From Harpalus rubripes (lineage: Eukaryota; Arthropoda; Insecta; Coleoptera; Carabidae), in assembly GCA_963082715.1 (NCBI GenBank), contig OY720448.1, positions 54,582,891 to 54,646,890 on the forward strand: a DNA stretch of 64,000 nt, given 5' to 3'. Below the pieces are notes generated by a model that was not told the DNA's origin, did no database searches, and worked only from the letters and a program-made list of their open reading frames with translations. This document shows, one piece after another, positions 47,638 to 57,218 of this stretch (positions are counted from its first letter, which is position 1; each line of letters starts with the position of its first letter). Made by a program: the position numbers and the translations under genes.

Positions 47638-48042
47638 TAATATTATACATTTAAATATTGTTTTGATAGTTTGTTACTTCGCACTTAGTTATAATTTATT
47701 TGCCTTTTAATTTATTGTCATGTGGATTCATGTTTTCATTATCATCACTAAAATCGTATTAAAAAAGTCTGAATATGGCCAAAGTGTGTTTGAATATGTT
47801 CAGTCAACTATGATGTTCGTCTAAAATTCATACAAATTATTCGAAAGTAATTAGTTCCAATAAAATTCTAGTGTAGTGCATTTTAAGTAAATAGCGTTGG
47901 GGTTTAGCTAGGGAAATAAATTGTAAAAAAAATTATCAGCTGTCAACTGTCAGTTGACTAATAAAATCGACAGAAGTAAAATGCTAACCATGTTTTTTAT
48001 TCGACTGTTCATATTCAGGTATTGTACAAGATAAGAATATTT

Positions 48043-48305
48043 AGAATAAATAAAATAAATAAGTATATCATCACGGCATATTTCTAGGTGTGTCAATCTG
48101 TATTGTACACAGATTTCGGTAATGATGACATATTTGTACCGTGCTAGTGTTTACCAGGCATCACCTCACAAACACTAATTGCTGGCGCGGAGAGTGCAAC
48201 ACATCGAACAATTTTGGGCCATTTAAAATTCGAAATATTTGGCCTTGGTCGGGATCGAACCCGGTTCCCCAGATTCGCGAACAGACACTCAGGCTTTGGG
48301 CCACG
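48043..48305 (-). mobile_element. tRNA-derived SINE, copy 2, 9-bp TSD
   Basis: A full-length copy read on the minus strand: tRNA-like head (A-box region near 48285-48305, B-box GGTTCGATCCC at 48251-48261), a body, and a (TTTA)n tail at 48043-48062. AGAATATTT is duplicated at 48034-48042 and 48306-48314. The Pol III promoter would be internal. The ORF at 48141-48353 is accidental. Confidence 0.88.
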
Positions 48306-48455
48306 AGAATATTTTGTATATTGACAAAGTTTGTTTTTAAATTATTTATTTAATGTACATAATATGTGAAAACAAGCGCTTTCTTCTATTTTCTTATTTG
48401 AAACGCACTATAGAACTTAACTGTAGCTATTAAACAATTAAAATATACTTACGTA

Positions 48456-48500
48456 TCTATGATGGGGTCCTCCACCACAGCAGTAACAAATTGATCATTT
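48456..48500 (-). repeat. LINE 5'-region-like fragment
   Basis: Reverse-complemented, GTGGTGGAGGACCCCATCAT matches the block upstream of LINE ORF1 at 56108-56128. A third copy is at 28690-28725. Confidence 0.4.
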
Positions 48501-48589
48501 TTATTAAAACTAGCCTTTAAAACTGTTTGAAAGGGATTATCAAGGTTTAAAACCGTTCTTTACATCTTCATCACACATAAGAGAAAATT

Positions 48590-48900
48590 ATGAATAATTA
48601 ACATAGTAAGCCCAGGTAAGATGAGAACAAATTGATCATATTTTTTCTAAGAAAATATAAAATCTTGTAAAAATAAACATTGTAAATTATTAACAACATT
48701 TAACTTATATATTACTCAATATTATCTCAACTGTTTTCACAGCCTGTCCGAAATCATGGCTAAGTTTTAGCAGGTTAATTATTTATAATTTTCTCTTGCG
48801 TTTTTCAAATTTATTTCTGAAATAAAAATGCACTTCAATCATATCGTTGAATTCGTAATTTTACATAGATACGAAATGTATAATAGGTGTCCTATTGAAA
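48590..48900. mobile_element. Foldback family E, copy 2
   Basis: Shares CAGGTTAATTATT, AATTTATTTCTGAAATAAAA and inverted TCAACTGTTTTCACAGCCTG with 40945-41400. It also has AGGTGTCCTATTGAAATATG (48887), inverted relative to 41000-41020. The left arm is diverged. Confidence 0.55.
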
Positions 48901-49164
48901 TATGAAAGTTAGTGTCACTTCTGGTTAAAACGGAAGCGCTACCATCATGCCAAATACCATTTTTGTGAGCTCATAAGCCTAGACTTTCAACATTTGTAGT
49001 TTTGTAAAAATTTGTGTGTACGACGTGAAAATAATTGCCAGTGATTTCAACGCTCAGGTAAGTGGAAAAAATCAATTTCAAATTTTAATTAATATAATAA
49101 AATAAATCGTTGTAAAATAATATTATTACAATATATCCATAATTTTTTCCAATATTAAAATAGA

Positions 49165-49565
49165 TTAATCTTCATAAACCTTCGGAGATCGCAAAGTATC
49201 TCTCAGATACGCCGAGTATAGGCAGCTTCGCAACTATGTACATTAGCCTGAATTTGTTTCGTCCTTTCTATTATACACAAAATATTAATTAGATTTTGAA
49301 TTTTAATTATAATGTTGATTTTTTTCAATGTATTAAAGCATTTAAATTTGGAAATATTTATTTCTACCGTATGTGATGTACACAAATACCTATATTAAAT
49401 CTTAAGCTAAAATCATTAACAAAACACTAAAAAATATGAATATAAAACTTTCATTCTAAAGCAAAAAGATTAAGAAAAATATCAGAAACAGCAAAAAATG
49501 GATGGTGTATCTGTACGAATACATACAGTTCGACCCAGCACGTTATGTGAGCTTCGGAGGAGGAC
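49165..49565. mobile_element. piggyBac-like MITE relative
   Basis: Read from the right end on the minus strand, ACGTGCTGGGTCG, a GTATCTG word and the following ATTTTTTGCTGTTTCTGATA parallel 14125-14200 of the TTAA-flanked element. The left end CCTTCGGAGATCGCAAAGTA with TCTCAGATAC is the diverged partner. TTAA flanks are not preserved. The ORF at 49203-49385 is accidental. Confidence 0.55.
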
Positions 49566-49995
49566 TGTTGCAAGAATTTTTATATGCCTTTTAATTATTA
49601 AATTTAAAAAGATATTATTAAAATAGCCTCAAAGTAGAAAATATCTCGAAATATTTATTAGATATTTCACAAATAATTTTTGAAATTTGTGTAATATTTT
49701 GATAAAGTTACCTGATCTGAAATTTGACGTCAAAGTACCTACATCGCCTACTTTTATTTATTTAAAGGTGATGGAAAAACTGTTTTCCTCTCGGCTGTGA
49801 ATGATGTAATGTAAATGCTACGACGTCACAGGAGTGGGAAGTTGTTTTTTATAACTATTTTTGGCGCCAATCTTTTTATTTATTAAATTAAAAATTATTA
49901 CTAAGAAAACTATTGCATAAACTTTATTTTAAAATACTTTTTGAAAAATGTGAAACAGGCTCATTATAAGGTAATAGTATATTAAGCAACGAGTT

Positions 49996-50075
49996 TATAA
50001 TGATAGTTATTAATACACGAGCATATGGCGAGTGCCGTAATTTACGTGAGTGTATTAATTGTCATTATCATTATA
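49996..50075. repeat. Hairpin in the long-TIR core
   Basis: TATAATGATAGTTATTAATACAC pairs with its inverted copy ending at 50075, with one small mismatch patch. The 30-nt loop contains GGCGAGTGCC. Confidence 0.75.
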
Positions 50076-50314
50076 CAGTAAAATTATTGAAAGATGTCCG
50101 ATCAACGTCATCTACATCATGGATGAATTAACAAATTGGCATATATTGGTCCCTAAAGGGTTAAAGATAACTCAGACACCGAAAAATTCAATTGTATTCA
50201 TTAAATTTCTATGTATATAAATTACACTATGTAAGGTTTGACGTGACAGATATATGTATTTGAAAAATATTATTTTCCCATGTTAAGCGCATATGTCACG
50301 GGTTTTCGTGTTCA

Positions 50315-50316
<2 letters not shown>

Positions 50317-50398
<82 letters not shown>
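50317..50398. repeat. (TA)n microsatellite
   Basis: Pure AT dinucleotide run of about 82 bp inside the 49727-51930 element. Confidence 0.97.
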
Positions 50399-52294
50399 TA
50401 ATTTAATTAATATTTAAAGATTATTTTTATATTTATGAAAATGACACTATATTTTAATTTGTCACATTTGGTACGCAGTAAAAAGAACCGAATTTCGAAA
50501 ACCATTTGTTACCGAATTTTTTATTGTTAATTTTTTTATTTCCACATTTTCCATTTTTCTTAAAAGATAAAAAAAAAGCAGCGGGTGCACTTTTGTATAA
50601 CATAATTTTATATAAATCGTGGTGGCTGATAGCAAAACAAAACACGTAGGTACTTGCTTAAAAACAGTTGACAATTAAAATATTAAACAAGGTACATAGT
50701 GTGAACTCGGTTTTTGATCATATATATGTAGTAATTAGCAATTTGAACGAATATTCCCACTTTCCCAGTAATCTGAATAAAAATTGCTAAATGTATGTAT
50801 TAGTATAATTTAATACATTAATACCAAAAGTATAAATGTCAGCTTCGATGTAAATTTCAGGTAGGTATTACGTTTTAGTTAATTAATTTTTTTAAATCAT
50901 TGAAAAAAACAGTTTTTGTGACGTTTTTCCTTAATGAAGTTCAGTTTTAGTTTAGTTAGTTAATTAAAAGTTCATGCTGATTTCATTTTAGTTTATGCAC
51001 GGTTTTTGTAATATTATTACATTGTTTTAGAAGTTCTCATGTAATGGAAAACAGATGTTATATTTTTAATCCATAATTAATTTATTCCGGCATAAATACA
51101 TAAAATATAATAAAAGGAACAGGTGATATTTTATTATTTGGGTAAATAAACCAAATTCATGAAATGTAGTGCTGATGTCTAGAGTCGGTTTCATTTTTTA
51201 CAAGACTATGAGCAAAATTTTCCACAGGGCCAGAAAAAAAAAATGGATTGATTTTATGAATACTAGTATTTACAATAACATCATATTTCTGTAACCTAAT
51301 ATATATTTAAAGTAACAAGTACATTTTATTAAATTATATTCTAATAAATTTTAAAGAAATAGCGTACATTAACTAAAAATAATAATAAAATATACACAAA
51401 TATGATTGATCGAATTTATTCGTCGTCTGATTGTACTATTTCACAAGGAACCTGTTTCACATTTCTCAAAACCTTTTTTTAAATGAAAGTTTATTCAATA
51501 TTTTTCTTAGTAATAATTTTTTTCAAACGTCTCAGAAATTGCATTTTTCGTGACTTGATTCACAAGGTAGTAATAAAATAAATAAATATTCTTAGAAACT
51601 ACATATAGAATTAGCGAATAAAAATAAAATTAGTGCGTTTGAAAAAAAAATTAATGTCATTCGAAATAAAAGTGTCTGTGTGCCTCGCATGCAATTGTCC
51701 GACTCGCTTCGCTCGTCGTGCAAACTTCCATACTCGCCACACAAAGTATTACTTTTTCTCCTAATAACACAATATACTATTTTATATTTTATTTTCGTAA
51801 ATAATTAAAACAACCCCCCACTCCTGTGACGTAGAAGCACACGCATTACGTTATTCACAGCCTATAGGAAAACAGATTTTCCATCACCTATGTATATTTT
51901 TGTTATTAAATAAACGTAGGCGATAGTTTGTAGCATGTTAATGACAAACTTATAATTTGACATTTGACGCTAACATTTCCCATTATAAATGAGTAATAAT
52001 GGCTAAGCTAATACAGGCTACACTCAAGCTAAGTCGGACAATTTACCGAAAGTCGATAGCTGGATGTTGAATGGTGGTTGAATTTATATCAGAAAACGAC
52101 TGCTTTACTGCTACCGAAATAAAGGGTGTTAAAGAGTTAAGGTACTACTTCCAGTCACAATTTTCTTTTCTTTTTATCTTTTGGCATATTTATAATTTCA
52201 ATGGTAGGTTTGCTCCTAGCAGTATTTTTGCAAGAAGGCACAATACAATACCGTAAATTACTCATTTTATATTGAACTTTTTATTATCTACATA

Positions 52295-52464
52295 AGTTTC
52301 GTTCGTGGTAGCGATCCCGGACTAGTTTGAGTTTGAGCATCATGCGCATGCGCAGTTTCATTTTAGTTTTTCGCGGTACGACTGACACATGATTGATCAC
52401 GTACTAATCAGACCAGTCCGAGTGATGCTCAAACTAAGTCCGGGATTGCTACCGCGAACAAACC
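52295..52464. mobile_element. Palindromic MITE, ~170 bp
   Basis: TTCGTGGTAGCGATCCCGGA and the inverted TTCGCGGTAGCAATCCCGGA, then AGTTTGAGCATCA on both arms, make TIRs of about 50 bp. ATGCGCATGCGC lies in the loop side. TSD unclear. Confidence 0.85.
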
Positions 52465-52746
52465 TATAATAACACGAACCAAACTCAAAAATTTGATACA
52501 TGTTTGTCTACTTTGACAATATAATTATCATAACATCTGTAATAAAACAAAAAATTTATACTATAAGTGGACCAATTGGAGCCGCTGAAACGTATGTATA
52601 TCACATTCTGTTTCAGATCACGTCACTTTTTCAAAATATTATCCAAATTTCAAAAATAAATTCTAAGATATCTAATGGATATTTGGCGACATTTTCAAAT
52701 TTAAGGAAATTGAAATAATGATATCTTTTTGAACTTAATATACTTA

Positions 52747-54484
52747 GGGCGGTATTCATAGTCGGATCTTAAGGTATGCCTTAAGATCATCTTCATGGAG
52801 ACTATCTTGTTTATTAAGATCGTCTTGTTTTCTTCATGGATTCATAGTCGTATCTTAAATAAGTCTTGAGACATAAGCATTTACGGCGGTCTTGATGAAG
52901 GCAACGCTTGAGACATGACTTATTTCACTTCGGTTGTTTTCGGTAAAATAAAATACGAAACAACCAATCGCAGCAAAATAAAATGACAGTTTTAAAAAAT
53001 TAATCCTGTCAAATATTATAAGTTCTTATCAACCATTATGCATATTTATTTTTACAATATCGAAGGTGTGTAGTTATATTCTACGAAAAAAAAATATTGA
53101 TTTTTTTATACTAAAAGAAGATGGAATAAAATTAAATACGAGTAATTTTAAAATCAGCATTCTTTGATATTTTAGAGAACATTTGTACAATTAAAAATAC
53201 TGTGGAGTAAAATTAAATACTTCCAGTGGAATTCTAAAAATAAGTAAATAAGGATGGCAACTGGCGAAGGTTCTGATGAGCCACACGTTGAAATTAATTC
53301 TGCAAAAATGCAGTTTATGTTTATAAATTTTATTTATTTTAAGATTTTAGCGCCATATATGTTGCTGCGTGAGCATGACGCATGCGTTATTGATACGGAC
53401 GCCAACTGACATATCTGGGCATCTGGGGATGGGATACTGCATTCTACTTTAAATTTATATAATCTTACTTAATATGTTCTATGATGCAAAATAAAATAAC
53501 ATTTTGAAAATTTAATAGTGTAGTTACTTATTAAATAATACAATATATGCCAAACTTGGAAAACCATCTCCAACAAGTGCTCCATCAAAGATTTTCCATG
53601 GTACCTATCTACCGCATATGAAAACGTAAATTTTTAAATATTTTGCTATCATGTTGATTTCTAGGCCACTCTGGTATAATATCGAGAAACTTCATGTGAG
53701 AACTAATAATAGCTTGCATATTCAAGAAGAAAATATCATTTTACTGTCCCAGTGAATGTTCACGAAATTTAATGTCTTCTGTGTGCAGTCTATGGCCTTC
53801 TAATTGTTTAAATACCTGTCCATTATAGACCCGTTGTTGCTGTATTGCTGGTATTTTTATTCTTTGAGATATGTATGTATATCACCGAATGACGATACAC
53901 GAAAAATATTTTTTCAAATGGTTGATTGCAACAATTAGTAAATGAATGTATTCTTTCTTATTTGAAAACTAACATAAAATCTTAAATAAACCAATAATTT
54001 TAATAATGATGCGACTGGAATCCCTTAATTATGTTTATTTAAACTAGTTAAAATTAAAATTATCATTTACTAGATTTCTAATGGATTTTACACATCTGTA
54101 ATATTCCCATGTCGTTTTGGAATATAATTAATTTGTCTTCTATTTGTTCAAAATTAATATTAAGTACTTATATAAATAATAATTTTCTCCATTTTCTTTA
54201 AATTTCAAATTTTTAGCTTGGTCTTAAGTCTACATGAGGGTTGACTTGAAGATGATCTTATATGACGTCTCAAGACACGACTATGAAACTTGTCAGATAT
54301 GAGATATTGCTTTGTTCAAATAAGATGTCACTATGAAACTAATACAAATAAGACCGTCTTCATGAAGACCATTTCAATCAAGACGGTCTTGTTTAATTAC
54401 TATGCAACGGAAATTTATTTTGAGACCACATTTGAGATCACCTTATTTGAAGAACGTCTTAAGATCCGACTATGAATACCGCCC
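52747..54484. mobile_element. PIF/Harbinger element, 1.74 kb, TTA TSD
   Basis: Both ends read GGGCGGTATTCATAGTCGGA in inverted orientation and stay identical for about 28 bp (through TCTTAAG). TTA flanks both sides (52744-52746, 54485-54487). The subterminal regions hold many TCTTAAG/AAGAC words. A broken HARBI1-like transposase lies on the minus strand. The near-identical TIRs suggest fairly recent movement, despite the dead gene. Confidence 0.92.
53528..53760 (-). pseudogene. HARBI1-like transposase relic
   Basis: The frame NMQAIISSHMKFLDIIPEWP continues RNQHDSKIFKNLRFHMR then a stop. It corresponds to the catalytic INVQ...D....WPGS.HDSRIF block of PIF/Harbinger DDE transposases. After the stop, VGDGFPSLAY matches the conserved LGDSGYPL region. 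In-frame stops and small gaps show it is inactive. Upstream sequence to about 53870 is probably more of the same gene but too decayed to read. Confidence 0.7.
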
Positions 54485-54771
54485 TTAGAAGGCATATAAA
54501 AACTCTTGCAATAGCCCTATTTGTACATGAACTTTTGCTGTTTGCTTATTTTACAGATGAACAAAATAAAAATATACATACGAGTAAATTTCTTAAATAC
54601 TGTGTCTGTCTCCTCTCCAGCACTAATAACAAATAAATTGGCAATTTTGTATCAATGCCACTGTAATGAAACTAAAAAAGTGATAACTTGTTGTTGAAGG
54701 AGAGTGACAAATTATACATTCGCCCAGTAACAATTTTGTGAGACTTTGTTCAAACTTTGCGCATACAGTGC

Positions 54772-54883
54772 CAGGGCCGGATTAAGGATAATTTGATATA
54801 GGCGCCTGGTTGCTGCTAATATGATAGGCGCCCCCTAAAATCTGTGCGCCCTAGGTGGTAGCCCATTGGGTAATCTGGCCCTG
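54772..54883. mobile_element. hAT-like MITE, 112 bp
   Basis: CAGGGCCGGATTAAGG and the inverted CAGGGCCAGATTACC are the tips, of the CAGGG type seen in hAT elements. GGCGCC words fill the interior. An 8-bp TSD is not clearly preserved. Confidence 0.7.
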
Positions 54884-54921
54884 ATTACTGTTAATTCATT
54901 TTTAAGTAGGTTAAAAAATTA

Positions 54922-55189
54922 AAATAAATAAATATATCATCACGGCTTATTACCCATTGCTGGGTGTGCAAATCTGCTTTGTACACAGATATAGGTAAAG
55001 ATGATATATTTGCAACGTGCGGGCGCTTACAAGGCATCACCTCACGGGCACTCATTGCTGGCATGGAGAGTGCACCATAGGGGTCAATTTTGTGCCATTT
55101 AAAATTGGTAATATTTGGCGTCGGTCGGGATCAAACCCGGTTCCCCAGATTCGCGACCTGACACTCAGGCACGCGGCCACAAGACCTTA
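54922..55189 (-). mobile_element. tRNA-derived SINE, copy 3, 15-bp TSD
   Basis: The best-preserved copy, 268 bp. On the minus strand it starts GGTCTTGTGGCCGCGTGCCT (A-box region), then a B-box (GGTTTGATCCC, one substitution), a body and a (TTTA)n tail. TAGGTTAAAAAATTA is exactly duplicated at 54907-54921 and 55190-55204. That long TSD marks LINE-mediated retroposition. The ORFs here are accidental. Confidence 0.95.
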
Positions 55190-55204
55190 TAGGTTAAAAA
55201 ATTA

Positions 55205-55689
55205 TTTTGATGAACTATTTTTTGCATCTTTGTTTCAAGATGGTGGCCCGCGCCTCCTCTTCTCAAGAGTCCTGACCTAAACAACATAAAAATCATTTCT
55301 ACCCCACCTTTTGTAGGGTAAAAATCTCCACTGCCATAGTCCAGTTTTGATTGCCATTGCCAGCCTATGTCATTCCAAATATTGTTCATTTTCATACAAA
55401 CGTATAAGTGGTTTCTATCTGGCGTTGCATTATAAATTCAAACATATATTATTTGATTTACTTTCGTTGTTTCGTTATTTTCTGCATTCATTTGCTTGAA
55501 ATGGATTTTTTGCTATAATGTCAATTTGAATTATTTAGTGCATATAATTCCTATTCTTGCTATTTATAAAGTTTTTAACAAATATTTGTTTCGTTTTAAT
55601 TTAGGTTAATTTTTTTTCATGCATAGCCTACTATTATTATTCGTTTCTAAACCATATACAATATACATAAATAATTAAAAATACACAAA
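55205..55689. other. AT-rich stretch, no gene seen
   Basis: CTACCCCACCTTTTGTAGGG (55300-55319) distantly resembles the terminal block of repeat family C. Nothing else was recognised. Confidence 0.4.
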
Positions 55690-56151
55690 ATATATAATAC
55701 ATTACAAAAAAAAAAATCTACAGTCTATATACAAAGTAGCCATTTGCGCTCTCTTTTGTCAACGCAAAATGTTACTTTGCCGCACTAGAGCGACAAAGTA
55801 GAACAAACGCTCTCTCCTCAAATTTCTAACTATACAATGTTGAGAAATGTTACTTGGCTACATTCTTAATGGAAACGTTTAGTCAGGAATTAATGACACT
55901 GTAGTTACACATTATCCACCAATCTGACATATAACTGCTCTGTCGGTATGTTACATAACCAAACAAAATGCCGCACTGCTGTGAAAATAAAATAGGGCAT
56001 TCATTTACGAAAACGAAAGTATAAAATGCTTAGATTAGATTAAAGCAATAGCTCAAGAAGAATAGAAAATACCGATAAGTAAAAATAAATAAAAAATAAT
56101 TTTTTGTTATGGTGGAGGACCCCATTGTGGCGACTGTAGAAAAAATCTTGT

Positions 56152-57159
56152 GTGTGTTTCGAGCGCAAATGGACATTGTCGATTTCGAGAGAATGCCTCG
56201 CTCCTGCGTCGCACGGCAACAACCACTCAATCGACAATGTCCCATTTTGCGCTCTTAATATTAGAACTCCCGGCATAGATTGCGCAGAATGCGAACGCAG
56301 CTTTCATCCGTCGTGTGTCAAAATTACCGATGAACAAGCTACATTATTTGAATCCGGAGATATAATATGGTACTGCAAAAATTGTAAAACTAAAAAATCT
56401 GCTAAATGTTCTAAAATGAGTGTAGATACGGGTGTCTCTAATAATATTTCTCTCTCTGAAATTAAATCTCTTTTAAATGATTTGAAGCGTGATATCTTTG
56501 ATGAAATGAATGATAAATTTAATACACTCACTAAATCTGTCTCCTTTTGTACCGATAAAATATCTGATTTTGAACAAAATTTAATACAAATGAATAACAA
56601 ACTAAAACAACTCGATCTTATAAAACAAGAAAGTACTGATTTGAAACATAAAGTAAAACAACTTAATGATAAAATAGATGATCTTGAACAATATTCGCGA
56701 ATAAATAACGTGATTATTCATAACATCCCTGAGAAAAAGGACGAGAATGTATTTAATATTATTCGTGATATTGGCCAGAAAGTCGGCGTTCCTGTCACCG
56801 ATAATGATATTGATGCCGCACATAGAATTCAAAATATGCGTAATCGTGCTACGAAGACTCGTAATATTGTTGTAAAATTTACCACTAGGAAAATTAAAGA
56901 TAGCCTTATATCCTCGTTCAAAAAACATAGAAATTTAACTACATCAGATTTAAATTTCGAGGGTTCGGCTGAAAAAGTTTTTATAAATGAACACTTAACT
57001 CCTAAAAATAGTGCGTTATTTAATAAAGCCAGAGTTGAATTAAAACAAAAAGACTTTAAATATATATGGTCAAAAAATGGTAAAATCTATGCTAAGAAAA
57101 ATGACACTTCTAAAACCCACGTGTGTAACTGTGAAAGTGACATTATTAAGTTGTTGTAA
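56152..57159 (+). CDS. LINE ORF1 protein (PHD, coiled coil, RRM-like), start damaged
   Basis: This is the nucleic-acid-binding ORF1 protein, expected to coat element RNA in the retrotransposition particle. Visible: half a PHD finger, C44-x2-C47-x4-H52-x2-C55 and W73-x-C75-x2-C78, but not the first Cys pair; a charged coiled-coil-prone stretch about 100-182 (LKHKVKQLNDKIDDLEQYSR); and an RRM-like fold from NNVIIHNIPE (about 185) to about 300. The frame opens at a GTG (56152) after a stop at 56137, and no in-frame ATG precedes the PHD. The first in-frame ATG is codon 89. Another frame has an ATG at 56110 but stops at 56257. A rearrangement or frameshift has probably removed the true start. Confidence 0.75.
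   Translation: MCFERKWTLSISRECLAPASHGNNHSIDNVPFCALNIRTPGIDCAECERSFHPSCVKITDEQATLFESGDIIWYCKNCKTKKSAKCSKMSVDTGVSNNISLSEIKSLLNDLKRDIFDEMNDKFNTLTKSVSFCTDKISDFEQNLIQMNNKLKQLDLIKQESTDLKHKVKQLNDKIDDLEQYSRINNVIIHNIPEKKDENVFNIIRDIGQKVGVPVTDNDIDAAHRIQNMRNRATKTRNIVVKFTTRKIKDSLISSFKKHRNLTTSDLNFEGSAEKVFINEHLTPKNSALFNKARVELKQKDFKYIWSKNGKIYAKKNDTSKTHVCNCESDIIKLL
56161..56254. repeat. Inverted repeat at the start of LINE ORF1
   Basis: GAGCGCAAATGGACATTGTC (56161) pairs with GACAATGTCCCATTTTGCGC (ending 56254), differing by two single-base bulges. The 46-nt loop is GC-rich. It overlaps where the first zinc-ligand pair of the PHD finger should be, so it may mark a local rearrangement. Confidence 0.85.
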
Positions 57160-57218
57160 GCTACTCAGTCTTATTCGAACTGCCTAGTTATTTTTTCGGA
57201 CAATTTTACACCTTAATA

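Larger units (their letters stand above)
49727..51930. mobile_element. Long-TIR element, ~2.2 kb
   Basis: Arms 49727-49975 and 51445-51930 are inverted. Landmarks are ATCGCCTAC.TTTATTTA, GGTGATGGAAAA.CTGTTTTC, ACGTCACAGGAGTGG and AAATGTGAAACAGG. The core (about 1.45 kb) contains a hairpin, a TA microsatellite and short ORFs without domains. No transposase was recognised, so classification is open. Confidence 0.75.

Noticed and set aside
55017..55395. ORFs of 87 and 76 codons
   Set aside because: The first is the SINE body read through; the second is unrelated AT-rich sequence without motifs.
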